Below are positions 34,064 through 42,113 of a stretch of DNA of 64,000 nt, one piece after another. The notes below the pieces were generated by a model that ran no database searches, was not told the DNA's origin, and was given only the letters and a program-made list of their open reading frames with translations. This DNA comes from Brucellaceae bacterium (GTDB taxonomy: Bacteria; Pseudomonadota; Alphaproteobacteria; Rhizobiales; Rhizobiaceae). A program made the position numbers and the translations under genes. How positions within the stretch are numbered: the stretch's first letter is position 1; each line of letters opens with the position of its first letter. The stretch lies in NCBI GenBank assembly GCA_020637755.1, contig JACKJW010000007.1, positions 76,303 through 140,302 of the forward strand, in the 5' to 3' direction.

Positions 34064-34645
34064 ATGATCCGGATTTTGACTCTGCTCACCCTGCTGCTTT
34101 TTCCCGCAGGCGTCTTCGCCTCCGAAATTGGCGAGGACGGGCTGCACAAGGAGACGTGGTTTGCCAATACCTTCCGCGATGTCGCCGAGGATATCGAGGC
34201 GGCAAAGGCAGAGGGCAAGCGCCTCGCCATCGTGTTCGAACAGCGCGGCTGCATCTATTGCCGGGCCATGCATGAAAAGCTGCTCTCCGACCCGGAAGTG
34301 TCGGACTACATCAAGGCCAACTACATGGTCGTGCAGTACAACATGTTCGGCGATACCGAGGTGACCGATCTCGACGGTGAGGAACTGACGGAGAAGTCGG
34401 CGGCGCGCAAATGGGGCTATGTCTTCACCCCGACCATCGTCTTCCTTCCGGACGAGGTTCCGGAAGGCAAGACGGTCGCGCAAGCCGCCGTGGCCACCAT
34501 GCCCGGCGCCTTTGGCAAGTGGACTTTTCTCAACATGTTCAAATGGGTGCGGGAAAAGGGCTACGAGGGCGAGGAGCATTTTCAGAAGTACCATGCCCGC
34601 ATCATCAACGAGTTGCGCGAGCAGGGACGGCTGACCGAAGAGTGA
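34064..34645 (+). CDS. soxW: Periplasmic thioredoxin SoxW
   Basis: A 193-residue exported thioredoxin-like protein. Residues 1-19 form a signal peptide (MIRILTLLTLLLFPAGVFA). The redox motif is Cys63-Ile-Tyr-Cys66 in FEQRGCIYCRAMH, and the cis-Pro stretch is YVFTPTIVFL. It takes electrons from SoxV, in the adjoining gene. The ATG at 34064 follows GGAGG by six bases; in-frame ATGs upstream are within the Shine-Dalgarno or soxV. About 135 bases separate it from soxX. Confidence 0.9.
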   Translation: MIRILTLLTLLLFPAGVFASEIGEDGLHKETWFANTFRDVAEDIEAAKAEGKRLAIVFEQRGCIYCRAMHEKLLSDPEVSDYIKANYMVVQYNMFGDTEVTDLDGEELTEKSAARKWGYVFTPTIVFLPDEVPEGKTVAQAAVATMPGAFGKWTFLNMFKWVREKGYEGEEHFQKYHARIINELREQGRLTEE

Positions 34646-34669
34646 GTTGCGGCTACGACGAACGAATAC

Positions 34670-34685
34670 ATTCAAGAATTTGAAT
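34670..34685. promoter_or_regulatory. Inverted repeat before soxX, SoxR operator candidate
   Basis: ATTCAA-GAAT-TTGAAT, perfect six-base arms with four-base centre, 96 bases before the soxX start, in the longest gap between soxW and soxX. ArsR-family repressors commonly bind such AT-rich inverted repeats, and SoxR is known to act at the site upstream of soxX in related systems. Confidence 0.55.
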
Positions 34686-34780
34686 TCCTGCATTGAAACC
34701 GGCGCGAGCCGCCGCTACAGTGCACGGCGGAGAAAGGTGGCGGGTCAACCGGCACCGGGAAGCGGAGGAGACACGACCCG

Positions 34781-35242
34781 ATGAAATTGGGATCAGCACT
34801 TGTTGTTTTTGCGGCAGTCGCCGGTTTTGCCACGTCGGCCCTTGCCGCCGAGGTTGCACCCGATGCCGTGGAATTTGCGGACGGTGGCGTGAAGGCGTCG
34901 CTCACCGGAGCACCCGGCGATCCGGCCAATGGCGCCAAGGCCTTTGCCAATCGCGGCCTCGGCAATTGCCTTGCCTGCCATGCCAACAAGGACATGGAGA
35001 AGGAACTGTTCCACGGCAATGTCGGACCGGCGCTTGATGGCGTTGCCAGCCGCTATTCGTCCGAGGAACTGCGCGCCATCGTTGTCAACGCCAAGAAGGT
35101 GTTTTCCGATGAAACCGTCATGCCGGGCTTCTACTCGCTCGAAGTCGGCAAGAATGTGGACGAGAAATTCGCCGGAAAGACCATCCTGAGCGCCCAGGAT
35201 GTGGAAGACGTGGTGGCCTATCTCGCCACGCTGAAGGAATGA
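34781..35242 (+). CDS. soxX: Sulfur oxidation c-type cytochrome SoxX
   Basis: A 153-residue periplasmic monohaem cytochrome, partner of SoxA. A signal peptide ends at about residue 22 (SALAAE). The haem motif is Cys63-Leu-Ala-Cys66-His67 in NCLACHAN, and Met114 (VMPGF) is the likely sixth ligand. SoxAX joins thiosulfate to the SoxYZ carrier oxidatively. The ATG follows a GGAGG-type site. It is first of the soxXYZ block, with its own operator-like site upstream. Confidence 0.94.
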   Translation: MKLGSALVVFAAVAGFATSALAAEVAPDAVEFADGGVKASLTGAPGDPANGAKAFANRGLGNCLACHANKDMEKELFHGNVGPALDGVASRYSSEELRAIVVNAKKVFSDETVMPGFYSLEVGKNVDEKFAGKTILSAQDVEDVVAYLATLKE

Positions 35243-35266
35243 GCAGGCTGAAAGGAGCTTGATGCA

Positions 35267-35719
35267 ATGAACATGAACAGGAGACAGGCCCTAGGGTTCG
35301 GCGCCGCCGCCGCAGCCTTCGCCGTCACCGGCTTCCGCGCCGCGCCGGCATCAGCCAGCGCCGAGGATGCCGAGAAGAAGGTGATGGAGTTCGCCGGCAA
35401 GGCTCCCGAATCGGGCAAGATTACGCTCAATGCGCCGGAGATCGCCGAGAACGGCAACACGGTGCCGATCTCGGTCTCGGTGGAAAGCGCGATGAGCGGC
35501 GACGACATGGTCGAATCGGTCATTCTGCTGGCTGACGGCAACCCGAGCCCGGATGTTGCCACGTTCCATTTCACCGCCCTGTCCGGTTCTGCCACCGCGA
35601 CCACCCGCATCCGTCTGGCCAAGACCCAGAACGTCATCGCCGTGGCGAAGATGAAGGATGGTTCGGTCTACATGGACAAGAAGCAGGTCAAGGTCACCAT
35701 CGGCGGCTGCGGCGGCTGA
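35267..35719 (+). CDS. soxY: Sulfur carrier subunit SoxY
   Basis: A 150-residue periplasmic carrier protein. It has a twin-arginine signal (NRRQALGFGAAAAAFAVTG) and the swinging C-terminal motif GGCGG, with Cys148 as the thiosulfate/sulfane attachment point. The rest matches the SoxY immunoglobulin-like fold. It travels as a heterodimer with SoxZ, whose gene begins 22 bases later. The ATG at 35267 is used; another two codons on is possible. Confidence 0.95.
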   Translation: MNMNRRQALGFGAAAAAFAVTGFRAAPASASAEDAEKKVMEFAGKAPESGKITLNAPEIAENGNTVPISVSVESAMSGDDMVESVILLADGNPSPDVATFHFTALSGSATATTRIRLAKTQNVIAVAKMKDGSVYMDKKQVKVTIGGCGG

Positions 35720-35741
35720 CGGACAGGAAGGATTTACGAAA

Positions 35742-36068
35742 ATGGCAGAGTCAAAACCCCGCGTGAAAGTCCCCAAGACCGCTTCGGCCGGGGAAGTCAT
35801 CACCATCAAGTCGCTGATCAGCCACGAGATGGAATCCGGTCAGCGCAAGGACAAGGAAGGCAAGCCGATCCCGCGCCAGATCATCAACAAGTTCACCTGC
35901 GAGTTCAACGGCCAGCCGGTTTTCTCCTGTGACCTCGATCCGTCGATCTCGGCAAACCCCTATTTCGAGTTCACCGCCAAGGTGAACGAAAGCGGCAAAT
36001 TCAAGTTCGCTTGGACCGACGACAACGGCTCGGTCTACGAGACCGAGAACGAAATCACCGTCAAGTGA
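35742..36068 (+). CDS. soxZ: Sulfur carrier partner SoxZ
   Basis: A 108-residue protein forming the SoxYZ heterodimer. It lacks its own signal peptide and is exported with Tat-bound SoxY. Family stretches are VKVPKTASAGEVITIKSLI, SHEMESGQRKD, and FSCDLDPSISANPYFEF. The start at 35742 (MAESKPRVK) follows AGGAAGGATT and is preferred to the longer frame within soxY. A terminator-like hairpin separates it from soxA. Confidence 0.94.
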   Translation: MAESKPRVKVPKTASAGEVITIKSLISHEMESGQRKDKEGKPIPRQIINKFTCEFNGQPVFSCDLDPSISANPYFEFTAKVNESGKFKFAWTDDNGSVYETENEITVK

Positions 36069-36075
36069 TGAACGG

Positions 36076-36108
36076 GCCGGAAGGGCAGGGAACCCTTCCG
36101 GCGCTTTT
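36076..36108 (+). terminator. Attenuating hairpin between soxZ and soxA
   Basis: GCCGGAAGGG (36076-36085) and CCCTTCCGGC (36093-36102) form a perfect ten-base stem, followed by GCTTTT. It would reduce transcription of soxA and later genes relative to soxXYZ. Confidence 0.75.
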
Positions 36109-36119
36109 CCTGGGAGGGA

Positions 36120-36980
36120 ATGCGCGTGAAAAAGACAATAATCGCAACCGTCGCCGTGTCAGCACTGATGGCTGCCCTGGGTGCCGTGGGGTCGAAGGCC
36201 GACCCGGTGGACGAAAAGCTGGTGATTGACGGTGTGGAAATGATCTCGCGGGCCAAGGCGCCGGAAGGTCACCCCTTCGATGAGGTGTATTCCGGCTGGC
36301 TGTTCCGCGAACCGGATACCCGCAAGCAGGAAGTGGATTCCTTCGAGAACACCGGCATGCTGGCGGTCGAAGCGGGCGAAACCATCTGGAACACCGTCGA
36401 GGGCACGGCCGGCAAGTCCTGCGCGTCCTGTCACGGCGATGCTGCCGAGAGCATGAAGGGCATCGGCGCGAACTATCCCAAGTGGGATGCCGAGAACAAC
36501 AAGCCGGTCAACATCGAGCTCAAGATCAACCAGTGCCGCGAGAAGAACATGGGCGCCGAGCCCTATGCCTTTGACAAGGGCGGCCAGATCGAACTCACCA
36601 CCTATATCAAGCACCAGTCGCTGGGTGCGCCGGTCTCCATCGACCTGACCCAGGGCGAGATGCAGAAGTGGTGGGATCAGGGCAAGGAACTCTACTACAC
36701 ACGCACCGGCCAGTTGAACCTGTCCTGCGCGTCGTGCCACGAGGCCTCGATGGGCAAGATGATCCGTGCTGACCACCTCTCGCAGGGCCAGATCAACGGC
36801 TTTCCGCTCTATCGCCTGAAGTCGGGCATGACCTCGCTGCACAACCGCTTCCGCGGCTGCATCCGCGATACGCGCGCCGCGCAGCCCAAGGCCTTCTCCG
36901 ACGAGCTGATGGCTCTGGAGGTCTACGTGACCTGGCGCGGTACAGGCCTGTCCGTCGAGACGCCGGCGGTCCGTCACTGA
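36120..36980 (+). CDS. soxA: Dihaem cytochrome SoxA
   Basis: Catalytic subunit of the SoxAX thiosulfate-joining enzyme, 286 residues, exported by a Sec signal peptide (about 1-26). Two CxxCH motifs are at 101-105 and 203-207 (both CASCH), so both haem sites are kept. Cys247 (RGCIRDTR) is the persulfide-carrying axial ligand. The annotated ATG is only two bases from GGAGG; a GTG at 36126 has eight-base spacing and may be the real start. soxB follows 146 bases later. Confidence 0.95.
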   Translation: MRVKKTIIATVAVSALMAALGAVGSKADPVDEKLVIDGVEMISRAKAPEGHPFDEVYSGWLFREPDTRKQEVDSFENTGMLAVEAGETIWNTVEGTAGKSCASCHGDAAESMKGIGANYPKWDAENNKPVNIELKINQCREKNMGAEPYAFDKGGQIELTTYIKHQSLGAPVSIDLTQGEMQKWWDQGKELYYTRTGQLNLSCASCHEASMGKMIRADHLSQGQINGFPLYRLKSGMTSLHNRFRGCIRDTRAAQPKAFSDELMALEVYVTWRGTGLSVETPAVRH

Positions 36981-37126
36981 CCGTTTTGCGGTCCTGATCG
37001 ATCCGGAGGCGGCTGGCCTGCCTCCGGAAGACTGACGAAGAAACCGACAATCCGGAAGGTGCCGGGCCGGTCCGCACAGGTCCGGTGCGCAGCCCTTTTG
37101 CCCGAAAGACAGCTGGAGAAGAGACC

Positions 37127-38824
37127 ATGTATTCCAGACGCGAGTTCCTGCAGTTCGGCCTGACGGCCGGCGCGGCCCTGTCGGTGGCCGGGTATGGCAG
37201 CGGGCTCACCCGTGCCCTTGCCCAGCAGAAGCTGACCCAGCAGGACCTGCTGAAGTTCGATGCCAAGGGCCAGGTCACGCTGTTGCACTTCACCGATGTG
37301 CATGCCCAGCTCAAGCCCATCTATTTTCGTCCGCCGGACACCAACATCGGTGTTGGGGCCTATGCGGGCATTCCGCCGCATCTGGTCGGCGAGGATTTTC
37401 TGAAGCATTTCGGCATCGAGGCCGGAAGCGCCTATGCCTATGCCCACACCATGGTCGATTACGTCAATCTCGCCCGTGCCTATGGCGCGCTTGGCGGGCT
37501 GGACCGCACCGCGACCCTCGTCAAGGCGATCCGCGCCGAGCGCGGCGAGGACAAGGTCCTGTTCCTCGATGGTGGCGACACCTGGCAAGGCTCCTACACC
37601 TCGCTGAAGACCAACGGTCAGGACATGGTCGAATGCATGAAGATGCTGAAGCCGGACGCAATGGTCGGCCATTGGGAGTTCACCTTCGGCGCCGATCGTG
37701 TCAAGGAACTCATCGACCAGATGGGCTATCCCTTCCTGGCTTCCAACATCTTCGATACCGAGTGGGACGAACCGGTCTTTGAAAGCACCTCCATGGTGGA
37801 GAGGGGCGGCGTCAAGGTCGCCATCATCGGCCAGGCGATGCCCTACACACCGGTCGCCAATCCCAAGTGGATGTTCCCCGAGTGGTCCTTCGGCATCCGC
37901 CCGGAGGCCATCCAGGCCAATGTCGACAAGGCTCGCGCCGAGGGCGCCGAGGTTGTCGTGCTGCTGTCCCACAACGGCTTTGACGTCGACCGCAAGCTCG
38001 CCTCCGTCGTCTCGGGCATCGACGTCATCCTCACCGGCCATACGCACGACGCCGTGCCGCGCGCCATCGAGGTCGGATCCACGCTGCTCATGTCCTCGGG
38101 CAGCCATGGCAAGTATCTCGGCCGCATCGATCTTGAAGTCTCCGGCGGCAAGGTGACCGGCTACAATTCCACACTCATTCCAGTCTTCGCCGATGTGATC
38201 GAGCCGGATGCCGAGATGAAGGCCAAGATCGACGAAATGCGCGCGCCTTACGAAGCCGAGTGCGGCCGCGTCATCGGCAAGACCGAGCAACTTCTCTATC
38301 GCCGCGGCAATTTCAACGGCACATGGGACGATCTCATCTGCCAGGGCATCATGAAGGAACGCGATGTTCAGATCGCCATGTCGCCCGGTTTCCGCTGGGG
38401 CACGACGCTGCTGCCGGGCCAGGACATCACCATTGATGATCTCTATTCCGCGACGTCCATGTCCTATCCGGCCGTCTACAAGTCCGAATTCACCGGCGCC
38501 CAGCTCAAGGATATCCTGGAAGACGTCTGCGACAACCTCTTCAACAAGGATCCCTTCTTCCAGCAGGGCGGTGACATGGTGCGCGTCGGCGGCATGACCT
38601 ACACCTGCGCCGTCAACGCCGAGATCGGGAACCGCATCTCGGACATGACGCTGGCGGCAACTGGCGAAGCCATCGACGCCGCGAAGACCTACACGGTCGG
38701 CGGCTGGGCTTCCGTCAACGAGGGCACGGAAGGTCCGGCGATCTACGACCTGATGGAAAGCTACATCACCAAGCTCGGCACCGTTTCCGTTCCGGACACC
38801 CGGACGGTGAAGGTCGTGCTTTAG
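37127..38824 (+). CDS. soxB: Thiosulfohydrolase SoxB
   Basis: Periplasmic dimanganese enzyme that releases sulfate from thiosulfonate on SoxY. It is 565 residues, of the 5'-nucleotidase/metallophosphatase fold. A Tat signal is visible (SRREFLQFGLTAGAA). Metal-binding blocks are HFTDVHAQ (Asp57, His59), DGGDTWQGS, GHWEFTFG and ILTGHTHDAVP. The ATG at 37127 follows CTGGAGAAGAG; a longer frame adds non-conserved residues. An AT-rich gap with a hairpin lies before soxC. Confidence 0.96.
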   Translation: MYSRREFLQFGLTAGAALSVAGYGSGLTRALAQQKLTQQDLLKFDAKGQVTLLHFTDVHAQLKPIYFRPPDTNIGVGAYAGIPPHLVGEDFLKHFGIEAGSAYAYAHTMVDYVNLARAYGALGGLDRTATLVKAIRAERGEDKVLFLDGGDTWQGSYTSLKTNGQDMVECMKMLKPDAMVGHWEFTFGADRVKELIDQMGYPFLASNIFDTEWDEPVFESTSMVERGGVKVAIIGQAMPYTPVANPKWMFPEWSFGIRPEAIQANVDKARAEGAEVVVLLSHNGFDVDRKLASVVSGIDVILTGHTHDAVPRAIEVGSTLLMSSGSHGKYLGRIDLEVSGGKVTGYNSTLIPVFADVIEPDAEMKAKIDEMRAPYEAECGRVIGKTEQLLYRRGNFNGTWDDLICQGIMKERDVQIAMSPGFRWGTTLLPGQDITIDDLYSATSMSYPAVYKSEFTGAQLKDILEDVCDNLFNKDPFFQQGGDMVRVGGMTYTCAVNAEIGNRISDMTLAATGEAIDAAKTYTVGGWASVNEGTEGPAIYDLMESYITKLGTVSVPDTRTVKVVL

Positions 38825-38849
38825 GCTGAAACCCTGATCCAGAGACCCC

Positions 38850-38870
38850 GGGCCGTCGAAACAACGGCCC
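38850..38870 (+). other. Short hairpin between soxB and soxC
   Basis: GGGCCGT and ACGGCCC form a seven-base stem with seven-base loop, without a T-run. The following 45 bases are AT-rich and might hold a promoter for soxCDEF. Confidence 0.4.
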
Positions 38871-38920
38871 AGAGATGATACATAGTAAGCAATGAATAAA
38901 GTGAAATCCGGGAGGAATGC

Positions 38921-40204
38921 ATGACCGGAAATGCAGAAAGAGGCGCCACACGGCGCAATTTCCTGAAGGCGGGGCTGGCAGGCAGCGCGGCGCTGGCCGC
39001 TGGTGTCGCCGGAGCGCGCGCTGCGGGCGATCCGCTCATCACCGAATTGCAGGACTGGGCCAACACCACGGGTGATGGCGTTGACGCGACGCCCTACGGC
39101 CTGCCGATCAAGTTCGAGAGCGATGTGGTCCGCCGCAACGTGCCGTGGCTGACCGCCGACGTCATCTCTTCGATCAATTTCACGCCGATCCACGCGCTGG
39201 ACGGCACGATCACGCCGCAGGGCTGCGCTTTCGAGCGCCACCACTCCGGCGCCATCGAATTGGCCAAGGCCGACTACCGGCTGATGATCAACGGTTTGGT
39301 CGATCAGCCGCTGGTGTTCAAGTATGAGGACCTGGAGCGCTTCCCGCGCGTCAACCATGTCTATTTCTGCGAGTGTGCGGCGAATACCGGCATGGAATGG
39401 GCCGGTGCCCAGCTCAATGGCGCCCAGTTCACCCACGGCATGATCCACAACATGGAATATACCGGCGTGACGCTTCGCACCTTGCTTGAAGAGGCAGGGC
39501 TCAAGGCGGCGGGCGACCTGAAGGACAAGTGGGTCTATGTGGAAGGGGCCGATGCGTCCTCCAACGGTCGCTCCATCCCCATGGAAAAGGCGCTTGACGA
39601 TTGCATCGTGGCTTTCAAGGCCAATGGCGAGGCGCTGCGCAAGGAGCACGGCTATCCGGTCCGCCTTGTCGTTCCCGGCTGGGAAGGCAACATGTGGGTC
39701 AAGTGGCTGCGCCGCATCGAGGTGACGGACGGCCCGGTGGAAAGCCGCGAGGAAACCTCGAAATATACCGACACGCTGGAGGATGGCACATCGCGCAAGT
39801 GGACCTGGGTGATGGACGCAAAATCCGTCGTCACGTCGCCTTCCCCGCAGATGCCGATCACCCATGGCAAGGGCCCGCTGGTCATCACCGGCATCGCCTG
39901 GTCCGGCCACGGCAAGATCACCCGCGTCGATGTGTCGGTTGATGGCGGCAAGACCTGGAAGACCGCCCGCCTCGGCGGAACTGAAGGGCCCACCAAGGCG
40001 CTCACCCGCTTCTACCTGGAAACCGAGTGGAACGGCGAGGAAATGCTGCTCCAGTCCCGGGCCATGGACGAGACGGGCTATGTCCAGCCGACCAAGAAAG
40101 CTCTGCGCGAAGTGCGTGGCCTGAACTCGGTGTATCACAACAACTGCATCCAGACTTGGCATGTGAAAACGGACGGGACGGCTGAAAATGTTGAAGTTTC
40201 GTAA
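38921..40204 (+). CDS. soxC: Sulfane dehydrogenase molybdenum subunit SoxC
   Basis: A 427-residue periplasmic molybdopterin enzyme of the sulfite oxidase family that oxidises the sulfane sulfur on SoxY with SoxD. A Tat signal (TRRNFLKAGLAGSAALAAG) is at residues 10-28. Cys152 in ECAANTG is the expected molybdenum ligand. The C-terminal dimerisation domain contains ITGIAWSGHGKITRVDVSVD and shows the Ig-like fold. The soxD start lies 17 bases before its stop, so the two are translationally coupled. Presence of SoxCD means complete oxidation to sulfate without sulfur globules. Confidence 0.95.
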   Translation: MTGNAERGATRRNFLKAGLAGSAALAAGVAGARAAGDPLITELQDWANTTGDGVDATPYGLPIKFESDVVRRNVPWLTADVISSINFTPIHALDGTITPQGCAFERHHSGAIELAKADYRLMINGLVDQPLVFKYEDLERFPRVNHVYFCECAANTGMEWAGAQLNGAQFTHGMIHNMEYTGVTLRTLLEEAGLKAAGDLKDKWVYVEGADASSNGRSIPMEKALDDCIVAFKANGEALRKEHGYPVRLVVPGWEGNMWVKWLRRIEVTDGPVESREETSKYTDTLEDGTSRKWTWVMDAKSVVTSPSPQMPITHGKGPLVITGIAWSGHGKITRVDVSVDGGKTWKTARLGGTEGPTKALTRFYLETEWNGEEMLLQSRAMDETGYVQPTKKALREVRGLNSVYHNNCIQTWHVKTDGTAENVEVS

Positions 40205-41267
40205 TTTCCTGACCGCCGCGACGGCTTTTGCCGCGCTGACAGCAGCAGCCCATGCCGGGGATCCGGCAGCAGGCGAGAAGGTCTTCAACAAATGCAAGGC
40301 CTGCCACGCCGTCGGCGAAGGCGCCAAGAACAAGTCCGGACCCGTTCTGAACAATCTGATGGGCCGTGCCGCTGGCAGTGTGGAAGGGTTCAAGTATTCC
40401 TCCGCCATGAAGGAGTCCGGCGTCACATGGGACGCCGGGACCCTCGCCTCCTACTTGAAGGATCCCAAGGGCTTCGTCCCGAAGAACAAGATGTCCTTTG
40501 CCGGGCTGAAGACGGATGATGACGTGAACAACGTGATCGCCTATCTGGCGACCTTCTCTGCCGCCGCAGCCCCGGCCGCCGCGGACGAGAAGAAGGAAAG
40601 CGCGGCTCCCGCTGAACCGGCCAAGGCGGCCGAGGCTGCGCCCGCCGCCGAACCTACCAAGGTGGATGAAAAGCCCGCAGCGATGGCCGATGTCATCCCC
40701 TCCAGGGGCAAGTTCGGCCTTGGCCGTCAGGCGACCGATGACGAAATCGCAGCCTGGGACGTGAAGGTCATGCCGAATGGCAAGGGTCTTCCGCCGGGAC
40801 AGGGGTCGGTCGAGGATGGCGAGGCAATCTTTTCGGAGAAATGTGCCGTGTGCCATGGCGAATTCGCCGAGGGCGTCGACAATTGGCCGAAGCTGGCCGG
40901 TGGTGACGACACGCTGGCAGACGAGGATCCGCTGAAAACCGTCGGCTCCTACTGGCCGTACCTCTCGACCACCTGGGACTATGTCCACCGTTCCATGCCC
41001 TTCGGCAATGCCGGAACGCTGACAGCCGACGAGACCTACGCGATCGTCGCCTACATCCTCTATTCCAACAATCTGGTCGAAGATGACTTCGTGCTCTCCA
41101 ACGAGAATTTCACTTCGGTGAAGATGCGCAACGCCGGCGGATTCATCGTCGATGACCGGGCCGAGACGGAATACAAGAAGTGGCGCGCCGAGCCCTGCAT
41201 GGAAAACTGCAAGGACGAGGTCAAGATCACACGCAAGGCGACCGTGCTCGACGTCACGCCGGACTGA
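40188..41267 (+). CDS. soxD: Dihaem cytochrome SoxD
   Basis: Electron-accepting subunit of SoxCD, 359 residues. A Sec signal peptide ends near residue 23. There are two cytochrome domains: haem motifs at Cys36-His40 (CKACH) and Cys219-His223 (CAVCH). Between them is an Ala/Pro/Glu/Lys-rich linker, about residues 126-166. It overlaps soxC by 17 bases. The soxE gene follows 74 bases later. Dihaem SoxD with a long linker is known in Paracoccus. Confidence 0.93.
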   Translation: MLKFRNFLTAATAFAALTAAAHAGDPAAGEKVFNKCKACHAVGEGAKNKSGPVLNNLMGRAAGSVEGFKYSSAMKESGVTWDAGTLASYLKDPKGFVPKNKMSFAGLKTDDDVNNVIAYLATFSAAAAPAAADEKKESAAPAEPAKAAEAAPAAEPTKVDEKPAAMADVIPSRGKFGLGRQATDDEIAAWDVKVMPNGKGLPPGQGSVEDGEAIFSEKCAVCHGEFAEGVDNWPKLAGGDDTLADEDPLKTVGSYWPYLSTTWDYVHRSMPFGNAGTLTADETYAIVAYILYSNNLVEDDFVLSNENFTSVKMRNAGGFIVDDRAETEYKKWRAEPCMENCKDEVKITRKATVLDVTPD

Positions 41268-41341
41268 TACGGAGAAAATTTGCAAGGCGGGACGGCAAAG
41301 CCGGACCCGCCTTCGGCACCACGGCTTTGGGAGGACGTGTC

Positions 41342-42082
41342 ATGCCGGAGACTTCGAGAGTGCCGCGCCGGCTTTGGCCGGATGGCGTCCAGGCTGCGGT
41401 GATCGCACTCACGGCAGCACTGCCTGCATTTTGCGCAACCGCCTTGGCCGAAGAGGATGGCGAGGCGCTGTTCAAGGCCTGCAAGGGCTGCCACGAGATC
41501 GGCGAGGGCGCGCGCCACAAGGTCGGCCCGCATCTGGACGGCATCGTTGGCCGCAAGGCCGGAACCATGGAAGGCTTCCGCTATTCCGCCGCCATGAAGA
41601 AGGCAGGAGAGGGCGGCCTGGTCTGGACAGCCGAAAATATAGCCCACTATCTGGAAAAGCCGCGCGACTTTATCCCCGGCAACCGCATGTCCTATCGCGG
41701 CATGGCGAAGCCGGAGGACCGTGCAGCCCTGGTCGCCTGGCTCGCCGCGCGCGGCTCTGCAGCACCTGCGGCCGATCCTGCTGCCAAAGACGATGCCCAT
41801 CCCGCCATTGCCGGTTTTGCCGATGCTGTCCTGAAGCTGGAGGGCGACCGGGAATATGGCGAATATCTCGCGGGCGAATGCGTGACCTGCCATCAGGTCT
41901 CCGGCCATGCCGACGGCATCCCCTCCATTGTCGGGGTGCCCAAGGATTATTTTGTCCGCGCGCTGTTTGAATACAAGAACAACATCCGCTCCAACGAGGT
42001 GATGAAGCTGCGTGTGGCGAACCTGACCGATGAGGAAATCGCTGCCCTGGCCGCCTATTTCAGCGGCCTGCAACCCCAATGA
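41342..42082 (+). CDS. soxE: Dihaem cytochrome SoxE
   Basis: A 246-residue periplasmic cytochrome c with haem motifs at Cys47-His51 (CKGCH) and Cys180-His184 (CVTCH). Its N-terminus has a hydrophobic export segment (about 17-36). Its first domain resembles the first cytochrome domain of SoxD (GEGAxxKxGPxLxGIxGR-like). SoxE pairs with SoxF as a flavocytochrome c sulfide dehydrogenase. The ATG at 41342 follows GGGAGGACGTG. The soxF gene begins 31 bases later. Confidence 0.92.
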   Translation: MPETSRVPRRLWPDGVQAAVIALTAALPAFCATALAEEDGEALFKACKGCHEIGEGARHKVGPHLDGIVGRKAGTMEGFRYSAAMKKAGEGGLVWTAENIAHYLEKPRDFIPGNRMSYRGMAKPEDRAALVAWLAARGSAAPAADPAAKDDAHPAIAGFADAVLKLEGDREYGEYLAGECVTCHQVSGHADGIPSIVGVPKDYFVRALFEYKNNIRSNEVMKLRVANLTDEEIAALAAYFSGLQPQ

Positions 42083-42113
42083 GGTTCAACCACGGTTCAT
42101 CAGGGAGGACATG

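Noticed and set aside
36974..40426. A long open frame antisense to soxB and soxC, about 1150 codons
   Set aside because: It is the high-GC shadow of three well supported plus-strand genes; its protein has no recognisable domain and includes antisense of signal peptides.
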